64,000 nt of DNA. Source: Paraconiothyrium sp. Pb-2020. Lineage: Eukaryota > Ascomycota > Dothideomycetes > Pleosporales > Didymosphaeriaceae. The notes under the pieces were generated by a model. It was not told the origin of the DNA. It saw only the letters and a list, made by a program, of their open reading frames with translations, and ran no database searches. Position numbers and translations under genes: made by a program. Location: contig JAJUBI010000004.1 of the NCBI GenBank assembly GCA_022419385.1, positions 2,089,286-2,153,285 on the forward strand. The letters run 5' to 3'. Below are positions 58,360 to 64,000 of this stretch, piece after piece (position 1 is the stretch's first letter; each line of letters starts with the position of its first letter).

Positions 58360-58694
58360 TCGGGCATACTGTATGTTGCACAAGGTGAAAGAAGTGGATC
58401 TATTTTGATATTGATATGGGTATGGTGCGCTGGGGCTTGGATAATGGTGATCCTAATGCGGAGGAGGTCTGGAGTCGCACACTTGGATGGAAGTACCAGA
58501 AGTGTTCGCAACTAGTGAACCATCGCGGGGTTCAATCAATTGATGCAATAGCATATATTGTAGGATACTTGGTAGCGCGGGTGTGGTGGACCAGAACCAT
58601 TTCATCGTATGTTACATTCGTACCATTCTCACATGCTAAGCATTCTCGAGCTATGACTGTGGGTAAGTAGCACAGTTTTCCATCACTCGGGCAT
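58360..58694. other. Intergenic region between convergent genes
   Basis: 3' flanks of the serine-rich gene and of the xylanase gene; nothing else seen. Confidence 0.45.
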
Positions 58695-59435
58695 CTACGA
58701 CCCACTGACAGTGTACTTCGAATTTCCACCCGCATTTCCCCACCCCTCGGTCGACAGCGTCTGATAGTTATGCGTTCCCAAGTTCAATCCCAGTGCCTTC
58801 CACGCATCAAAATGGCAGCTCGTAGTCACAGTGCCGCTGCCGGGCCTCTTTGTCTGCCTATTGCTGATATACTGCCAGAAAGTGGAAGTACTTTGGATGG
58901 ATGGCTGGTTGACTTGCTGATGTTTCCAGATGTCGTAGACGGAGCCGTCGCAGGTTACAGTGCCGACTTTCTGGCCTTGGGCCGATCCCGCGCCGTTAGA
59001 GGTGTATTCTTGTACGTAGTACTCGATCAGGGGGTTGGTGGTCCATCCGTAGACGGAGACAAGGACGGTGCCGGCGGATGCGGTGGTGGAGCCATCGAAG
59101 GTGATTGAGCTGAGATGGACTTTAGTATTCCCACCTTGATATATGCATCTACCTGAGCATATTGAGAGGGCTCACCGAGTCGTTCCCGTCTTCCACCCCT
59201 TGCCGACGACGAAGTCACCTGCGCCCGAGAAGGTGACGCTGTATCCGTTGCTGCTGGGGCTGAAGTTCACATTGCCGCTCGTTTTGTAGTTCTGGTTGTA
59301 GTCCTGGCGGCGGGCGAGGCGGTTCTCGGAGGTAAATTCGAAGTCCGGAGCATCAGCGCTTGGGTCTGCAGCTGGGGCAGCGAAAATGCCAGTCGCAGCT
59401 GAGAGGGCGAGCGCGAGCGTGCTGAAGGCGACCAT
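58695..59435 (-). CDS. GH11 endo-1,4-beta-xylanase, secreted
   Basis: Extracellular enzyme cutting internal bonds of xylan. Exon 1 (59435 to about 59174) encodes a signal peptide (MVAFSTLALALSAATGIFAA), a short propeptide ending ARR, and the first beta-strands (NQNYKTSGNVNFSPSSNGYS). A 66-base intron leads to exon 2, which reads SITFDGSTTASAGTVLVSVYGW, then the nucleophile Glu in NPLIEYYVQE, the cord/thumb region TSTFWQYISNRQTKRPG, HFDAWKALGLNLG and the acid/base Glu in STEGWGNAGGNSKYTVSG. The stop is TAG at 58697-58695. Total is about 225 residues, normal for GH11, with no carbohydrate-binding module. Both catalytic glutamates are intact. A pentose-release role fits the xylose reductase and arabinitol dehydrogenase genes elsewhere in the window. 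Confidence 0.95.
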
Positions 59436-60889
59436 TGTGGGTGGTTGATCAAAGCTTAGATGATTCTTGGGTAAAGCTTGGGATTCGCTTGAGAGGAACA
59501 AGACTTGTATTTATATAGGCCAAGGGGCTTGAGGGTGCCGGGGGAGGGGAGATGTTATTCTTGTGTATATTGGTTTTGGGCTTCATTATCCTAGTTTTCG
59601 TAATCATACTGGAGTGGCGATTGTGAGATCTACCGATATCCTGGTCCTGTGTCTCTTCTTTTCATCTAGGTAGATTCAGGAGGTTGGGCCATGCTGGGTC
59701 ACACTGGTGCAAGGAGCCGCAATGATCTGGGGTGCATGGACGCGAAGTGGCTGCGAAGCAATGACAAGCTTTGTTTCGATATTACTGTGGGGTGGCGTAC
59801 ACGGGTTTGATGAATTGCGGGGGTGCCTGTAGATTGTCGAGTTGGTATAGCCGTAGTGGGCGGTTTCAGAAATGCCGCGGCTATTTCGATCAACCGTACC
59901 GGTAGTACAGGGTGGTCACTTCACCCTAGTGTGGGAGAGAGGCGCTACATCCTAGCTTCGGGATCATAGTCCTAGGTATCGGGTCGAGGTGACTACGGTG
60001 GTTCCGTGCATCTTGGGATATGCATGGAGAGCGGTGGTGTTTTTCGACAGCATATGTGTTGATTCAAGTCGAGGCTGATCAACAAAATCACGTTCAAGAG
60101 TTGTCGAGGTTCATCATCGCCAGCGCTATTGGCTTGGAAGAGCCGCTGTGAATCAAGCATTGCTTTTATCACTTATTGTGTTAGTGGCTATAGTACCTTT
60201 CGCTCGCCGACAACAGAGCCCTGTCTATGCACCTGATCTGCAGTGTCTTCTTTTCGCAAGCGTTCTACCAAACACACACATCCTCTACTTCACTCACGCC
60301 AGACTCGTTGATTTTGCGATGTACTAGCTAGAACTCTGGACTATGGTCTTTCATTACCGTGATACCGCACTTCATCAATCGTCTTGTTGATTGCAGGCCA
60401 TCTGTTGTCGTTGACACGATATTGCGCATCTCGATTCTGATTGTAGTAAGCCTTGTCGTGCAGCGGCTCGAGACCGATCTCAATAACAGACATCCTACTG
60501 TGCCGTGAACTCTTCCCCTAAATCAGCCACAAATGCACCTCGTCATCGTACTCCTTGCTCCTTCATCCGTTTCGGAATCACGACTCCCGGCGAATGAAAC
60601 GCGCGGGCCATTCTCGCGTCGCTCGCGGTCACGTTCCAGCGATTTTGAAGAAGGACGTGGAACCAGACCTGCCGCGGGTGGGTTGATGTCGCGAGGATGG
60701 AAAGTGGGGCAGATATCGCTTAAAGGAGCAGAAAGTGTCAAACTCTGCAGCGTGTTGACGAGAAATTTAAGCCTATGAGATACACCCCATTCGACGCTTG
60801 AAAAGATACTCCTTTCAATTGTTTTGTCCTGCTTCTTGTAAAATCCCAATTGCAATTGGTTATAAGCATCAACCGTCGTGTTATTGTTC
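59436..60889. promoter_or_regulatory. Upstream region of the xylanase gene
   Basis: A TATA-like element (TATATAAATA read on the minus strand, 59508-59519) lies 73-84 bases upstream of the ATG. Two copies of a CreA-like SYGGRG hexamer occur near 59610 and 59727, but such short motifs are frequent by chance. No gene is supported between here and the 5S gene. Confidence 0.5.
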
Positions 60890-61008
60890 ACATACGACCA
60901 TAGGACACTGAAAACTAGGCTTCCCGTCCGCTCAGCCATATATAAGCAGTGTACCGGCGGATTAGTAGTTGCGTGGGTGACCAGCAGCGAATACCCGCTG
61001 TTGTATGT
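60890..61008 (+). rRNA. rrn5: 5S ribosomal RNA gene, dispersed
   Basis: The sequence opens ACATACGACCATAGGA and ends GCTGTTGTATGT, exactly 119 bases, matching the fungal 5S form. The conserved internal parts are present: GGCTTCCCGTCCGCTCAGCC, TTAGTAGTTG, TGGGTGACCA. Ends ACATACGAC and TTGTATGT pair to form helix I. Helix II pairs GGACACTG with CAGTGTACC with one bulge, so its changes from the Neurospora sequence are compensated, which argues for a functional fold. In these fungi 5S genes lie singly across the genome. Minus-strand frames through this interval are artefacts. Confidence 0.95.
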
Positions 61009-61021
61009 CTTTTCTTTTTGG
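61009..61021 (+). terminator. T-rich RNA polymerase III terminator of the 5S gene
   Basis: Runs of four and five T bases (CTTTTCTTTTTGG) directly follow the 5S 3' end, as expected of a Pol III terminator. Confidence 0.7.
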
Positions 61022-61084
61022 CCGTGGTGCGCTTTTTGGTGGAGCTTCGGTCGAGGGGTCGTTGGCGCAACAACGCACCTTTCC

Positions 61085-61430
61085 ACAGATTCACCAGAAG
61101 TACAGAAAGCATCAAAATGGTACGCTTTGACCATATCCTCTCGTCTGGAGTCATGGCGTGCGATGTCGAAATCGGCGAGATGAATGTTGAAAGGACAGTT
61201 ATTGCTGCGGGACTTAGTCCGAGGCTCGACCAGGAAGTTGGTCGGCTTGTTATCCTTGTGCTTGATGAGGTTCTTATGGACACACTTACTCGCAGCAGTG
61301 AGACAGGGAAAGACGGAACGGAGGCTCCGAAGAAGTGCCGGACTAACGTCTCTTCGTTCTTCTACGTGGCGGTCTAAGCATCCATCCAGGTTATGATCTA
61401 TAGCTAGAAACGGCAAGATGCAGAGCTCTT
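61085..61430 (-). pseudogene. Protein-kinase-like remnant
   Basis: On the minus strand a frame reads HKNLIKHKDNKPTNFLVEP, close to the fungal kinase catalytic loop (HKDIKPxNxLV, with the Ile of that loop replaced by Asn), then CPFNIHLADFDIARHDSR, corresponding to the DFG region with Gly replaced by Asp. The surrounding kinase lobes are missing and the frame runs on through the 5S gene, so this is a decayed fragment, not an active kinase. Confidence 0.6.
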
Positions 61431-62052
61431 TCTTATAGACGTAGCCACCTTTCCACGGATTGAATACCTTTCTTATTGAATTTCAGCCAACATGTATACT
61501 ATAAATCGCCAGCTATTGACTCACTTCGTTATACTAATTATAACAGCTTGGTGCCTTTTGGATATCTACTAGACCTAAAATATTACATTTCACACTCTAG
61601 CTAATAGTTAACTTCTCACTGTACATAGATTAGCTGACATCCTACAAAATTCTACGAGACAGTTTTTCGAACCATGGAAAGCCGGCTGGGGAACTTGCGT
61701 ATAGCACTAACAAATACAATGCGATTTTTTTAGTAGAAGTGTCAGGAAGAATACTTCACCCGCAAGGAAGTTCCGCGGACAGGGAACTATATTTTAGGTA
61801 GTTAGTGGTTAGTGGATAGGCTCTTTCACTCTCCCATAAAAATCGTGAAAGGTGCTGGACTCGTTCCTTCATCCGCAAAGCGTTACGATAGGCTTGAACA
61901 GATCAATAGCAAATTTATCAGTTTTCCTTGAAATAGCAGAAACGCTCAGCTGTCAAGCAGTGAGATTGCCACGTGCGGTCACGCATTCATGCTTCTATCT
62001 GATAACGAGCACCAAATTCGAACGCTACGATCCAAAACATGTTTAGTTCCGC
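61431..62052. other. AT-rich tract without a gene
   Basis: From about 61430 to 61850 the DNA is conspicuously richer in A and T and in TA steps than its neighbours, with no open frame. This is the pattern left by repeat-induced point mutation in old repeats, but no parent element can be identified. Confidence 0.5.
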
Positions 62053-63460
62053 TCACGCATCCTTGTACTCCTTATTAAACGCCCTACCAATGACCATTCT
62101 CCTTACCTCGCTCGTTCCCGCCCCAATCTCGTACAGCTTCGCGTCTCGCAATATCCTGCCCACGGGCACTTCGTTCATGTACCCCATACCGCCCATCAAC
62201 TGCACCGCGTCAGCAGCGACCTCGCTCGCCCTCTCGCCCGCGTACAAGATGGCACCCGCGCAGTCTTGGGTCCTGATATCTGGGTTCTCGTGCGACTCGT
62301 CGATGTGTCTGGCCACAGAGTACGTGAACGCTGAGGAAGCGCGATACTTCGTGTACATGTCTGCGAGCTTGCCTTGCACGAGTTGGTTGTGGGCAATCGG
62401 CTGGCCGAATTGCTCGCGTTGGTGTGTATAAGGCAGGGCGTTGTCGAGAGAGGCTTGCATGAGACCCAACGGCCCGGAGGAGAGCACCAAGCGCTCGAGA
62501 TCGAGACCTTCCATCAAGACCCTTACGCCCTTGTTTACCTCGCCCAGCACGTTTTCCTTAGGCACGAAGACATCTTCAAAGACGAGTTCGCCCGTGTTGG
62601 AGCCACGCATACCGAACTTGTCGAGCTTCTGTGCGACGGAAAACCCCTTTGCGGTGGTTTCGACGATGAAAGCTGTAATTCCTTTGGAGGCTGCGCCGGG
62701 TTGGGTTTTGGCGTAGACAACGATGGTGTGGGCGTCGGGGCCATTGGTGATCCACATCTTTGTGCCGGTGAGGAGATAGCCGCCATCAACTTCTTTAGCC
62801 GTGGTTTTCATGCTTACAACATCAGAGCCTGCTGAGTGTTCGCTCATCGCCAGTGCGCCGATTTGCTCGCCTGAGATCAGGCCCGGGAGGTATTTCGCTT
62901 TCTGTTCCGGGGAGCCGTTAAGGGAGAGCTGATTTACACAGAGCTGTGAGTGGGCTGCGTATGAGAGCCCGATGCTTCCTATATTTTGCCGTCAGCTACT
63001 ACCCTCTGAACCAAGATATGAGATATGTACCGCTCGCGCGACTGAGCTCTTCCAAGATTACGCAGTGTGCCTGATATCCCATGGCTAGTCCACCGTATTC
63101 TTCGTCCGCCGTAGGGCCTAGAAAACCTGCTTCGCCGAACTTCCGCCACATTTCGTTGGGAAACTCGTTTATCTGATCGGTCCTTTGCGCGAGCTCTTCG
63201 GGGATTTCTCGCCCTTTGTCCCTTCTAATTAGTGTTTGATCCCTGAACTAATGTGACCAAGGAAAGAAAGGAGACTGCTCACTGGCGAACTCTTGTACAC
63301 TCGCCCGCAGCTCGTCGAGATCTGCCTGAGTAGGCGGCACGAAGCCTTTGGGGTGCTTGGTCGACGCATACCGCCTCCCAGCAACGAACAGCGCTCGCGG
63401 ATGCCGCTGGCTCAATTGTCGTATGCTGCGAGCAAAGAGGCAAGATGTGATAGCAGACAT
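62053..63460 (-). CDS. ivdA: Isovaleryl-CoA dehydrogenase, mitochondrial
   Basis: FAD acyl-CoA dehydrogenase oxidising isovaleryl-CoA in leucine breakdown, with electrons going to ETF. The first exon encodes a mitochondrial presequence (MSAITSCLFARSIRQLSQRH, then RRYASTKHPKG). Middle exons, partly too short to list alone, read REIPEELAQRTDQINEFPNE, EEYGGLAMGYQAHCVILEEL and SIGLSYAAHSQLCVNQLS. The last exon carries AMSEHSAGSDVVSMK, WITNGPDAHTIVVYAKT and the segment MEGLDLERLVLSSGPLGLMQ; its Glu is in the position used as catalytic base by isovaleryl-CoA dehydrogenase rather than most other family members. GTSEVRRMVIGRAF closes the protein. Start is the Met at 63460. Confidence 0.93.
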
Positions 63461-63839
63461 AGCTGCAGATATGCCGAAGCAACCTGGTATGCAAGACGTT
63501 GAATCCAAAAATGCACTGTGGCAGACTAGCAGCCGGAATAACTTCGCAGCAAAGTTCGCTTTGGAAACTATATATTGGTGCGCAAGATCAAACTATGTGT
63601 GGGCATGTAAGATTGAAATCCACCGACGGCGTACAAATGCGAGTTGTATGGAAGCCGCGGCTCATGGACGGTTTCTAACGGCTGAAGATGCGGAGGCGCA
63701 CGGACCGCTTGTCAGTGACGCGTGGGGAAGCTGCGAAGCGTGCCTTGTGCCGAGGCGAGAAGGCGCGGAGCGTTCCGCACTGAGCCTCATAACATTGTAA
63801 ACTTGCACGCCAAAAGAACACATCGAGGGAAGGGTGTGA
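63461..63839. other. Upstream region of ivdA
   Basis: No gene; carries the ivdA promoter and the 3' flank of the right-edge gene. Confidence 0.45.
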
Positions 63840-64000
63840 TTACAGTTCATCGACCTTCTTCATAGCCCTTCCGTTACATTCCCCAATGTCCAGCGCCACT
63901 AAGAACCTACTTACGCAGTTATACGCCGCAATTGTAGCCGTCAGCTCTACGACCTGCTTGTCACCCAACACCTCCCTCAATGCCTCCGCAACCCCGTCGT
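63840..64000 (-). CDS. Carboxymuconolactone-decarboxylase-family protein, 3' fragment
   Basis: Only the C-terminal 53 residues are in the window; the gene continues beyond the right edge. The frame reads DGVAEALREVLGDKQVVELT, then TATIAAYNCVSRFLVALDIG and ends AMKKVDEL. The segment ELTATIAAYNCVSRFLVAL is typical of the CMD/AhpD family of small helical proteins, which act as decarboxylases or alkylhydroperoxidase-like enzymes. It is encoded in the same direction as ivdA, ending about 380 bases upstream of the ivdA start. No start, catalytic Cys pair or size can be seen. Confidence 0.7.
   Translation of the reverse strand, partial: DGVAEALREVLGDKQVVELTATIAAYNCVSRFLVALDIGECNGRAMKKVDEL

Noticed and set aside
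60523..61416. A 297-codon minus-strand frame
   Set aside because: It runs through the 5S rRNA gene in antisense. Only the kinase-like end is meaningful, and that is annotated as a remnant.
1..64000. CRISPR arrays, prophage or bacterial operons
   Set aside because: None seen; genes are intron-bearing and eukaryotic throughout.

Overview
The window is nuclear DNA of a filamentous ascomycete (Pezizomycotina). Genes carry many short GT-AG introns of about 45-60 bases, and the gene set includes a Cdc11-type septin, a GH11 xylanase, Zn2Cys6 and DUF3425-bZIP regulators, PF11951 regulators and a dispersed 119-base 5S rRNA gene. Base composition and gene style would suit a dothideomycete, but that is inference. 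About 24 protein-coding genes look intact, one runs off the right end, and three loci are broken. Intergenic stretches of 0.3-5 kb hold nothing I can support. Exon boundaries below were worked out by hand from frame and splice signals. Left part (1-17 kb): an HSV2-type PROPPIN and the septin CDC11 are divergent; then about 4.8 kb without a gene; then a PQ-loop membrane protein, a PF13350-type tyrosine phosphatase, a broken acidic/leucine-rich gene and a TDT/SLAC1-family transporter whose first splice site looks damaged. Central part (17.5-30.4 kb): a run of pentose-related genes: D-xylose reductase, a decayed Zn2Cys6 regulator and a related intact regulator lying tail to tail, a dihydroxyacetone-synthase-like transketolase divergent from L-arabinitol 4-dehydrogenase, and an MFS sugar transporter. 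Xylose reductase acts on xylose and arabinose, LAD takes L-arabinitol to L-xylulose, and a transketolase handles xylulose 5-phosphate, so the block reads as a candidate L-arabinose/D-xylose locus with its own transporter and regulator. A secreted GH11 xylanase at 58.7-59.4 kb, which would release substrate for that pathway, lies 28 kb away. Right part (31.9-64 kb): ceramide synthase, a Bax-inhibitor-1 (lifeguard) protein, a bZIP/DUF3425 regulator, an SDR, a RidA-like protein, a CYP52-like P450 next to a secreted GMC oxidoreductase, two uncharacterised fungal proteins, an MFS exporter, a very large serine-rich disordered protein, the xylanase, a 5S rRNA gene beside a decayed kinase remnant and an AT-rich tract, isovaleryl-CoA dehydrogenase, and the 3' end of a carboxymuconolactone-decarboxylase-family gene.
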